NCBI GenBank assembly: GCA_027575765.1
Contig: JANBPT010001028.1
Location: 1 to 16,211 of the forward strand
DNA length: 16,211 nt
Direction: 5' to 3'
DNA from: Tieghemiomyces parasiticus
Lineage: Eukaryota; Kickxellomycota; Dimargaritomycetes; Dimargaritales; Dimargaritaceae
Part shown: piece by piece, positions 8,091-16,001 of the stretch
Numbering within the stretch: position 1 is the stretch's first letter
How the letters are laid out: the number at the start of each line of letters is the position of its first letter
The notes under the pieces: model-generated
Told to the model about the DNA's origin: nothing
The model's database searches: none
What the model saw: only the letters and a program-made list of their open reading frames with translations
Translations under genes and position numbers: made by a program

Positions 8091-9092
8091 AACCAAGGCC
8101 TGCGGTACTGTGGATGATTCCCCGTCGACGGCTAGGGTCTTCTTCTAATATCAGCCGATAATTACAACCCGGTGGGGCGGTCGAGGCGAGCAAAGTCGCA
8201 CAAGGGTGAGGGCATGACCTGGGCGGATCCCTGCGGCGGGTGTACAAAACGGGAAAAGGAGGCGATGGCGGCGGCAGTCTAGCCGTGTGCAACCGCTGTT
8301 TCAGCAAACCTGGCTGCGACAATGGGCTTCCATTTCGAAGCCACCAATTTTCGACATAATTACTCAAAATCCAGAACTAGACGTGCTTGGACAGGCACAA
8401 TCAGGCTGCCACCCGCGCTAGTCGGGATGCATGCAGCCATGCGCCTGGCTAATGGTGGATGCGGCGTCGACAATGAATGCTGCAAGGCAGTCCTGTCCTG
8501 TTTGCTGACCGTCGTCGGGCTAGCAGGCCAATGGCAGGCGGCCAGCTTGCCTCCTCCGCCTCTCCTCCCAATCATCTAGATATCCAACGGCCCACCCCCT
8601 CTCACCCTTGAACCCATGGGACCTTGGAATTAGGTACTGCGCCCCTTGTGGTTGGTGTACGGCCCGGGAAATATGAGTGGTCATGTGGTTTTAAGCGGTC
8701 CATAGCATTGGATAGCTCCTGGCGAAGCGGCTACATACACCCTCCCCCGCCCAACCACCAATGCGCCCAAGCCAATGCGTTTCAGCCGGCCGTTGTTGTT
8801 GAGTCCGTCGAAATACGACACGCTTGCTCGCCCTTCGCTTGCTTAGCGTCGTGGCTCGCCGGGGTCATGAAGGGACCACTGCCGAGCCTGGCAGACCTGC
8901 TATATGTCTCATCTACGCATTTCTCAATCAGCACTGCCAGCGCACCTGCACGTGTCGCCGCGCTGAGAAAGGCGCTAAGCAGTATGGATATATAGCTGCA
9001 GACGGCCGGGTCACTCCTGCCTTCTCTCCTCTTAAAGCACTTCATTTCACTGTCCCCAACGTCCCGCGTACATGCTCACTCGTCGCATTGCT

Positions 9093-9160
9093 GTCCGCTA
9101 CCCACAGTCTCCTTCCCCCCTCGCCACTGCACCACATCTGTGCCACGTCCGCTACCCACA
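9093..9160 (+). repeat. Exact 14-bp direct repeat GTCCGCTACCCACA
   Basis: The same 14 bases occur at 9093-9106 and 9147-9160, 54 bp start to start. They lie about 1.2 kb upstream of the acyl-CoA synthetase, in CT-rich DNA. A paired transcription-factor site is one explanation; a small local duplication is another. Confidence 0.6.
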
Positions 9161-9986
9161 ACCTTTAATCTAACCTACCAGGTCATCCCCCCAGGTTTGC
9201 CGCGCTCCCGTCCCCACGACCCCCGCCAACACTGCTGATTCTCCGTTCCCCGCGCTTCCCTGACCGTTGCCAACTCCGGCCTTCCCAGTCCACCCAAAAC
9301 TGCCCCCCCACTCTCTCCCTCTCGTTACACCGCCTGCCCTTATAACCCTCCGACCCTAGGCCAACTCGCGATATATCCCCCCACCCGTCCCATTGCCCCT
9401 TGTCGCAAGAGCCGTCGCAAGTATATTAATCGTATCCCTGGGTCTTCTTCTCCCTATCTTGATATTCCGACGCACAATCATAATTACTCTCGGCAACCAC
9501 TGCTGCCACCCTTAGGCTCGTCCCCGACTTAGCTTCCTCACTGCCGTACCACGCCTTTATCCATTTTGTCTCTATCCCCGCCCCACGTTGTAGCCCTGTA
9601 ACTCGCCCCCTCTCCACTATTCGTAGCTTCCAGTCTTTTCTGCCCGCGCCCCTAGCTGCGCTCCTTAATCCCCCTACTACCGTGTACTCCTCCCCAGTCT
9701 AAGCCTTCGTGCACGCCACTTCCTCCCGCCTCCCTTTTCTGGCCGCCGCCACCTGCACACACACCTAGCCCGTTCTATTCAACCGTCTTCTCCGAGACCT
9801 GTCTCAAACACACAGTCCTACTGATCTTTAAGCGTCGCGTCCTCCATCTGGTTGCCAAGTTGGTTCTCATCGCAGCCACCGTCTCATCGCATCCCCCGAA
9901 TTGCTCTGCCCCTCCCTTCAGCTTAAAGGTATTTATGCTTGCTTTCTCTTTACCCTACACGGTTGACCACTCTATGCTGTATATAC

Positions 9987-10003
9987 ATATATATATATAT
10001 ATA
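9987..10003. repeat. (AT)n tract
   Basis: An uninterrupted AT alternation, extended on the left by TATAC from 9981, lies about 310 bp before the acyl-CoA synthetase ATG. It directly follows a GTATAT (9979-9984) that could act as a 5' splice site. Confidence 0.85.
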
Positions 10004-10227
10004 CCAAGGGTCCCACGCTGATACTCGCAGGGACCTCCTGCCGAGAGTACTTTCTTCTCTCACTCTACTCAATACTACGTCACCTGACGACCCCTTCACT
10101 ACGCTAAGCCCGGTCTACCGGTTCGCTAGCCCCTCACACCTCACTTTGATATCCACAACTGCAACCGTTGGGTTGCCTACCTCCCCTCTCCAACTCCTTT
10201 TCTAGCATACCTCACTTCCTTACTCAC

Positions 10228-10308
10228 TACTAACTATTCCCCTCCGCTTTCTGTGAACCCATTGCCCCCCTCCTCCTTCCGTTACCCACGCGAAGCTTAA
10301 TTGCATAG
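10228..10308 (+). other. Possible 3' end of a 5'-UTR intron (TACTAAC branch site to TAG)
   Basis: A perfect TACTAAC (10228-10234) is followed by a pyrimidine-rich stretch. Candidate acceptors are AG at 10294-10295 and CATAG ending at 10308, just 6 bp before the start codon. Candidate donors are GTATTT at 9929 and GTATAT at 9979. The intron would lie wholly in the 5' UTR. The distance from branch site to acceptor (about 60-75 nt) is long, so this is only suggestive. Confidence 0.3.
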
Positions 10309-10314
10309 TTCACA

Positions 10315-12384
10315 ATGCCTAACCTTCGAAGCTATGAATCGTCGCCCGCCGCCAAAGAGGGTGAGGGTCCTATCCACTGGAACTCCCTATGCAAGGAGAG
10401 AGGCCAGTTGGTCACCACCGCCATCGAGGGCGTCCACACCGTGTACGACGTCATGCAGTACATCGTCCGGACCTACAAGGACACCGAGCTCATGGCCTAC
10501 CGCAAAGTCCTCGGCGTCGTCGAGGAGGAGAAGTATATCACCAAGACCGTCGGCGGAAAACAGGAGAAGCAGAAGAAGGTGTGGAAATACTCCAAGCTCA
10601 GCAAGTTCTATTGGTACACGGCCAAGGAAATGGGCGACATCACTGCCGAGCTGGGGTCGGGTCTGGCCAAGCTAGGCCTTGCCAAGGGTGCCAATATTTC
10701 CATTTACGCCCCCACCTCAGCCGAGTGGCAGCTCTTCTGCCATGGCTGCTTCCACCAGGGTATCACTATCTCCACTGCCTACGACACGTTGGGCGAGGGG
10801 GGCCTAACCCACGCCCTACGCGAGTGTGAAGTAGAAGCCATCTTCACCAAGACCAGTCTGCTCCACATGATCCACACCGTCCTGAAACAGGTCCCCAGCC
10901 TGCGCACCATCATCTACTTTGGCGACGAAGACGACGCCAGCCAGGCCCAACTTGCAAAGCTCAAGGAGGCCCGCCCAGAGTTACAGCTGGTCACCTATGA
11001 CACCCTTCGCGAGATTGGTCGCCAGAGCCCCGCCGATCCGCAGCCTCCGACCCCGCAGGATCTGGCCTGTGTCATGTACACCTCGGGCAGCACTGGCGCC
11101 CCCAAGGGCGTGCAAATCACCCACGCCAACATGGTGGCCACCCTCGGTGGCGCCCGTGAGGTCCTCAAGCCCTTCGTGCAAGAAGGCGACAGCCTGCTAT
11201 CTTACCTGCCCCTGGCCCACGTCCTGCAGATGGCCGTGGAGCTCGTGCTGTACACCTTCGGCATCAAGATCGGCTACGGCACCCCGCGCTCCTTGACCAA
11301 CCAGTCTGTCCGCGAATGCCAGGGTGACCTGTGCGAGTTTCAACCCACCCTCCTGGTGGGCGTCCCCCAAGTGTGGGACACCATCCGCAAGGGGGTCCTG
11401 GCCACCCTCAACTCTTCCGGACCCATCGTGCGCACAGTGTTCCATGTGGCTTACAAGGCCAAGTGGTGGATGATGCAGCGCGGCCTGCCCACGGGTCTAC
11501 TTGACCGCCTCGTTTTCAAGAAAGTCCAGGCCCAGACCGGCGGCAGACTTCGATTCGCCCTGTCTGGCGGCGCTGGCATCTCCCGGGAGAGTCAAGAATT
11601 TCTGTCCACCACCCTGTGCCCTATCATCCAAGGGTATGGCATGACGGAAACTACGGGCATCATCGCTCTCATGGACCCGTCGTGCTTCGAGCTCAAGGTG
11701 GTCGGCCCACCAGTCCCCGATGTCGAGGTCAAGCTGGTGGACGTGAAGGACACGGAGTATCGCGCCGCCGAGGGCCGTGGCGAGGTCTGGGTGCGCGGTG
11801 CCTCAATCACGCCCGGGTACTACAAGCGTGACGATCTCACGCGCGAGGTTCTCACCGAGGACAAATGGTTCATGACGGGTGATATCGGCGAGTGGCAGCC
11901 CGATGGCCAGCTGAAACTCATTGATCGCAAGAAGAACCTGGTCAAGCTGGCGCACGGCGAGTACATTGCCCTCGAGAAGCTGGAGGCAGTGTACAAGACC
12001 TCAATGCTCGTGGGTAATATTTGTGTCTACGCCGATGGCGAGCAGACCCGGCCCGTCGCCCTCATCATGCCCGATCCCAAGGGTCTCCTACACTACGCCG
12101 AGAGCAACGGGCTTCTCCAGAAACTAGATTCGGCTGACCACGAGCATGACATTGAAAACCTCTCTGCTCGTCCTGAGGTCCACGATGCCGTTCTCAAGTC
12201 GTGTCTCGATGCTGCCAAGCAGAATTCCCTGGTCTCCGCCGAGACGCTCCAGGACGTTTTCGTCGTCCCCGACGAGTGGACCCCGCAGAATGACATGCTC
12301 ACCGCCGCCCAGAAACTGAACCGGAACGCCGTCATCAAGAAGTACCGGTCCCAAATCGATCGGATGTACGCCAGCGGGAATTAG
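10315..12384 (+). CDS. Long-chain-fatty-acid--CoA ligase, FAA1/FAA4-like
   Basis: This enzyme activates long-chain fatty acids to acyl-CoA with ATP via an acyl-adenylate, for lipid synthesis, beta-oxidation and fatty-acid import. The 689-aa intronless protein is close to the usual Faa1 length. It carries the adenylate-forming P-loop YTSGSTGAPKGV from residue 255, the YGMTETTG motif from 441, the TGD of the ATP-binding region with D523, and the fatty-acyl-CoA synthetase signature DRKKNLVKLAHGEYIALEKL from 537. The N-terminal region (YRKVLGVVEEEKYITK, WKYSKLSKFYWYT) is typical of the eukaryotic Faa1 group. The C-terminus is ASGN, with no peroxisomal SKL-like signal, and there is no obvious signal peptide. 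Membrane association at the ER, lipid droplets or plasma membrane is therefore more likely, by family analogy. The start has good context and gives the family-like N-terminus. I cannot separate FAA1 from FAA4 orthology. Confidence 0.95.
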   Translation: MPNLRSYESSPAAKEGEGPIHWNSLCKERGQLVTTAIEGVHTVYDVMQYIVRTYKDTELMAYRKVLGVVEEEKYITKTVGGKQEKQKKVWKYSKLSKFYWYTAKEMGDITAELGSGLAKLGLAKGANISIYAPTSAEWQLFCHGCFHQGITISTAYDTLGEGGLTHALRECEVEAIFTKTSLLHMIHTVLKQVPSLRTIIYFGDEDDASQAQLAKLKEARPELQLVTYDTLREIGRQSPADPQPPTPQDLACVMYTSGSTGAPKGVQITHANMVATLGGAREVLKPFVQEGDSLLSYLPLAHVLQMAVELVLYTFGIKIGYGTPRSLTNQSVRECQGDLCEFQPTLLVGVPQVWDTIRKGVLATLNSSGPIVRTVFHVAYKAKWWMMQRGLPTGLLDRLVFKKVQAQTGGRLRFALSGGAGISRESQEFLSTTLCPIIQGYGMTETTGIIALMDPSCFELKVVGPPVPDVEVKLVDVKDTEYRAAEGRGEVWVRGASITPGYYKRDDLTREVLTEDKWFMTGDIGEWQPDGQLKLIDRKKNLVKLAHGEYIALEKLEAVYKTSMLVGNICVYADGEQTRPVALIMPDPKGLLHYAESNGLLQKLDSADHEHDIENLSARPEVHDAVLKSCLDAAKQNSLVSAETLQDVFVVPDEWTPQNDMLTAAQKLNRNAVIKKYRSQIDRMYASGN

Positions 12385-14420
12385 TTTTTGCGATGCGTCA
12401 AGGCTGCCTTGCATCTTCTCAGTGCCTACCCCCCCCCATACTTCTTCCAAGGGCCCGCTTTGCGTACCAGCCGCCCGTCACCGTATAAATTTGTTTCAAC
12501 TCTTTGTTTAATCACGCCGCGTTTTATCCCCCAGGGATTTTGCTTTAACCTCTTAATTGCTTCCGTCTAGCAAAGCCTTCTTTACTATTTCTTTTCCTAT
12601 ATTGGAGGGGGGGAGGTTTTCCCCATACCCAGTATGCCTGCCACGCTTCGTAATTATGCATCTTTTTCTCATTACAATGTTTTAATTCAGCGGCACGTGT
12701 ATTAGGATATCGGTACTCAATGTGATGCATAACAATGGGACGGGTTATTAGGTAGAGGAAATCTACCAAGGGAGGAGGAAAGGGCCACCGACAGGTATCA
12801 AGTGTTTTGCTGTGGTGTGAGTGGGGAGGACTCTGATCCCCTCCCTTGCGTTTCCCAGGCCGCGGCAGGTAAACGGTGGAGAGGTGAACACATCTCCCCA
12901 TGCAGGAGTAAAATGTGTGTGTGGGGAAGGGGGGGTACTTACCTTTGATCAACTCACTTCCCTCTCTCTTTCATTTGGTTTATTACCCGCTACCCTTTTA
13001 AAGTCGAGTCTCTTCATCTTCCAGTCTGCAAGTTTTACATCTCGTATCCCCACTCCCCTACCTTTTCGTCGTTATGAAGTTATTAAACATGTTCAGACCG
13101 ATCCAACGCAATGAATTATCAAGCAATATCACATGGACGTGACCCAACGGCGTGGAATCATACGGGGAGGATGGGGGGCGCGAGACCTTGAGGTAATACG
13201 AGGTTGTGGGCACTCGCTTGGTTGCTTGGCTACATGACGTGTAACTTTGGCTATTATGGTATAAGTAAGAAATTGAGGCAATTAAGAAGGGAAAAAGTAA
13301 AATAGAAAAGAACCCCTGCCCGATCTGTGAAACCAAGGGTAGCTGTCGTAGGTAGGAACCCGAAAGGGGTAATTAGTTATGATACAATAAAGTAAGTGAG
13401 GATAACGATGCTTTTGATGAAAGTTTTCCCTGGCCAGCCTATATAGTCGGTGGTGCTTGTGGACGTGGTTCGAGTCGTTGGTAGAAGTCGTACAAAGCGG
13501 GGGGAGGAGGGCGGATAGCGTTCGCCTTGGTTGCAAGGAAGAAGAAAAAGGTAAAGATGAAATGTTAATGAATAGGACAAGGTTTTGGTGAGGATAGTAG
13601 GGCGGAGCTGAAAACTGGTAGCTCGCCACCTGTGATTCGGCGGCTTGTGTGGGCGGTGGTGATTCATAGTGTGTGTGTGTGTGTGTGTGGGATGACTGGA
13701 TGGCTTTCCGTGAGGGGCTTCCTTGGCTACCACATAGGGTGGGGCCAAAAGAAATTAGACCGCCGGAGCCGGACATATAGGAAAGGAAGGATGTAGCGCC
13801 ACACGGCGACACATGGACTTCCATACAAGCGCCCGGGATGCCATGTGACGGTTCAGGTGACAACAACACCGTCACTAGGTCTTTCTCTGATGTGTCATCG
13901 CGCGCTTGCGGTCGGCTGTTCCCTGGATTGTTTATGCACGCCACCCTATTGTCCTGAGCATGAACGACGTAGTCATTTTCTAGCTTGCGCTGTCTCATAG
14001 ACAACGCCCAACTCGCAATCATGGTAGTGTTCATTTGCGTACTTAACGTCCGCGATAGCACGCCGCAAACGAACGACAGACGACAATTTTTATACTTCCG
14101 ACCATTTTCGCCTCAACTTCCTCTACTTATCTCCTAGCAACACCGACTCCATTTATTAAATATCGATATCTCACTTCCACATAGACGTTTGGTCTCAGAA
14201 CACACTAAACGTCACATGCCACACCACTTACCGACGCTCTGTCCTGCTCATTCATCAACTATATTATGACGGGGTGTGTGGCCCGAGGGGAGGGGCAACT
14301 AGTAAAGACCGAGGGAGGGTCGCAGGCAAGCAGGCCAGTTAGAAGTAAAGACAGTTATTTATTGCACACTTAATGAGACAGTCGGTTATGGCTGGTTTGC
14401 CGCCTTTAAGTATGTGCAGT
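12385..14420. other. Intergenic region downstream of the acyl-CoA synthetase
   Basis: About 2 kb with no recognised gene. The first 200 bp are presumably the 3' UTR of the ligase gene; no AATAAA was seen close to the stop. A plus-strand CT-rich stretch at 12950-13075 ends at an ATG that opens only 22 codons. On the minus strand an ORF runs from an ATG at 14034 to 13282 (250 codons), 53 bp after a TATAAAAA at 14094..14087. Its product matches nothing I know, includes a His-Thr run from a GT microsatellite, and its second half lies in pyrimidine-rich DNA where stops are scarce. A 135-codon minus frame at 12545-12952 is also unrecognised. These are more likely chance frames than genes. Confidence 0.45.
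13669..13688. repeat. (GT)10 microsatellite
   Basis: Ten perfect GT units lie inside the unrecognised minus-strand ORF described for the surrounding region. There they encode alternating His-Thr. Confidence 0.95.
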
Positions 14421-14470
14421 TGAAGTGATGACGTGAAACCGTTTGGTGTATCTTAGGCGCTGTAGTCGGA

Positions 14471-14677
14471 GACCTCGTCTATGCAAAGTGAGGTCCCAAG
14501 TTAAGTCGGATTTCCTTCCAGAGTTTGAAGGCCGCCTTCTTCCTAGTTCTCATGAGGGAAGACTGATCGGCAGTGGAGGCTTCCACATTCCATCTGGAAG
14601 GCCTGTCCTAAAGAGAGGCGGCCTTCTTTGAAGGGGAGGCTTCCTGGGGGGCGCCTTGGTTACAATATCAACCAAGG
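14471..14677. repeat. Dense cluster of inverted repeats, possible structured RNA or small element
   Basis: Five pairings occur in 207 bp. GACCTC (14471-14476) pairs with GAGGTC (14490-14495). GAAGGCCGCCT (14527-14537) pairs over 11 perfect bases with AGGCGGCCTTC (14616-14626). Inside that stem, TCTTCC (14538-14543) pairs with GGAAGA (14557-14562), and CTTCCA (14580-14585) with TGGAAG (14595-14600). After it, CCTTGGTT (14654-14661) pairs with AACCAAGG (14670-14677) across an 8-nt loop. The long stem with two enclosed hairpins gives a three-way-junction shape. GGAGGCTTCC is also directly repeated (14575-14584 and 14635-14644). No protein-coding content or target-site duplication was recognised. 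It could be a non-coding RNA, a regulatory element, a small non-autonomous element, or degenerate repeat expansion of GCCTTC/GGAAG units. Confidence 0.5.
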
Positions 14678-14969
14678 GCCCTCCTCAATGCTGGCTCTGC
14701 ATCTGCCGACTATTCACTCGAATTGCTTGGTATTCGTAACATCTGCTACCCCTCACACACTCATCTTGCTCTCTTATTACCATTCGATTCTTCGCACCTT
14801 CGCCCCAACTTTGTATCATCATTTATTACTTCACTAAATTGTTTGCACGTCCCATTAAACACCTACGCGCTCCCCCTACCCAACTCGCTGTCCTCCGACT
14901 GATGGGCATCATTCAGAAAAATAGGATGATGGAAATGATTTAGATGTAAATAAATAAAGAAGAGGGAGG

Positions 14970-15145
14970 GGTGTGTGTGTGTGCTGTAGTTGTAGTTCGA
15001 CCCCACTCTTACCCTCCTGGACCAGCACTGGAGAATGGGCACTTACAATGCTATTTGGTGTGTCTCAACGGGCGTATATATCCGCCTTCTGGACCCCCCC
15101 CCAACGTCCTACTACCTAGAGGGGGGCTCCACACACACACACACC
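14970..15145. repeat. Inverted GT/CA microsatellite pair enclosing a G/C-run hairpin
   Basis: GGTGTGTGTGTGTG (14970-14983) is a perfect 14-bp inverted match to CACACACACACACC (15132-15145). Between them, GGACCCCCCC (15091-15100) can pair with GGGGGGCTCC (15121-15130) at 9 of 10 positions. The inner right arm ends one base before the outer right arm begins. Confidence 0.6.
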
Positions 15146-15521
15146 GCCACAATATAAGCATGATTGAAGTTTATTGAGGTTACCTTGGGCCCGCTGGTGA
15201 TGCCATGACTGGTCGGTCATACGTAAGGGAAGGGTGAATTGTAAGAAATACCGGTTCATAAATAATCACCAATGGGTGGAGGGAACGATTGTATATATGT
15301 GTAACTTTGGAGCGAGGAAGCTCTTTGAAGGATAGTATAGGGGCAAAAAAATAGATTCATGGTTTGGGTAGCTGTGGGTCAATGATTGGCTTAAGTCTTA
15401 GCCTGCGACACTTGCCAAAATGCGGTGGCAATTAACTTGGGTGACTAAAGGGCTGCCACCTAGATCGTTGTCTTTCTCCATATTCAATAGGCGAGAGCTG
15501 TTTTGAACATCATACGTGTTG

Positions 15522-15537
15522 TAGGGAAAATTCCCTA
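15522..15537. repeat. 16-bp dyad TAGGGAA-AA-TTCCCTA
   Basis: Seven-base perfect inverted arms are separated by 2 bp, about 465 bp past the stop of the minus-strand edge gene. It could be a protein-binding dyad or a small hairpin; no function can be read from it. Confidence 0.5.
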
Positions 15538-15648
15538 GAAGAAACTAAAGGCCAATAGCCACGGACTAAAAACTAATAAAATGGAAAGTACTTACGAACG
15601 AATTAAAGAATAACGTAGACGATTGCGTGCGTATGTGATAAGCTATTG

Positions 15649-15654
15649 TTTATT
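15649..15654 (-). terminator. Candidate poly(A) signal for the right-edge minus-strand gene
   Basis: TTTATT on the plus strand gives AATAAA on the minus strand, about 350 bp after the stop at 16002. The distance is long for a 3' UTR, so the link is weak. Confidence 0.25.
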
Positions 15655-16001
15655 TAGTAGCGACCTAGAGAGGCTTTTATATAGAAGGGTGTCCTGTATT
15701 CTTCACAGCGGCTACGGTTTAGGTAAGAAGTACCCAAGGACGATAGTGCAAGGCAGGTCCAGCGCCAGGGCGAATATGAAGACAGCTGCACGACTGCCGG
15801 ATCAATAAGGGAAATATTGAGGAAAGTAAAGCCCTAAAAGGCTAGAGGCAGGGACGCCTGTCAAAGTGGAAGACGCCATCCAGTAGATCAGAAAGGTTGG
15901 CGTCGCTACAAGGGAATGTCGAATATGGGAATAGCCTAGTGAAAGTGGGAATAAGTTCGAGATGCCACAACTGATCGGATCAAGAGTTTAGGGCACCACA
16001 G

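Larger units (their letters stand above)
6031..9000. other. Long gene-poor intergenic region upstream of CWH43
   Basis: About 3 kb separates the CWH43 start from the leader of the acyl-CoA synthetase gene. The first 100 bp are pyrimidine-rich on the minus strand, fitting a CWH43 5' leader. The rest holds only short, non-conserved frames (under about 115 codons) that I do not recognise. Several TATA-like sites occur: TATATAAAG at 7289-7297 (plus), TATAAAA at 8084-8090 (plus), and one on the minus strand near 7700. None precedes a convincing ORF. A GTGAGT donor-like site at 6420 is followed by a polypyrimidine tract and AG at 6535, but no coding sequence supports an intron. The region may contain promoters, non-coding transcripts or unrecognised exons. 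I see no mobile-element protein. Confidence 0.5.
9001..10314 (+). promoter_or_regulatory. Pyrimidine-rich upstream/leader region of the acyl-CoA synthetase gene
   Basis: About 1.3 kb before the acyl-CoA synthetase start is strongly C+T rich on the coding strand, with few purine runs. Short CT-rich leaders before start codons are common in fungi; this one is unusually long. It contains TATA-like sequence near 9341 and 9421, an exact 14-bp direct repeat, an 8-bp direct repeat GTCGCAAG (9402-9409 and 9414-9421), an (AT)n tract, a possible 28-codon upstream ORF from the ATG at 9935, and a TACTAAC at 10228-10234. The ATG at 10315 has the favourable context CACAATGCC. Where transcription starts cannot be read from the sequence. 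Confidence 0.55.
14680..16001. other. Intergenic region with microsatellites and dyads
   Basis: About 1.3 kb without a recognised gene. 14690-14900 is pyrimidine-rich on the plus strand, like the leaders seen elsewhere in the window. It ends at an ATG near 14902 that opens only 12 codons, followed by overlapping AATAAA signals at about 14947-14959. The remainder holds the inverted GT/CA microsatellites, a 16-bp dyad at 15522-15537 and AT-rich sequence. The right part is probably the 3' flank of the minus-strand gene at the edge. Confidence 0.45.

Noticed and set aside
12545..12952. 135-codon minus frame with an AAAG-GTAAGT donor-like site at its upstream end
   Set aside because: The upstream ATG frames stop before the donor, no matching acceptor extends a conserved product, and the translation is unrecognised.
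14237..14300. Possible small minus-strand exon bounded by a TAG acceptor (branch-like TTCTAAC upstream) and a GTAAGT donor
   Set aside because: The signals are individually good but the exon encodes only about 8 residues from its ATG, and no downstream acceptor joins it to a recognisable frame.
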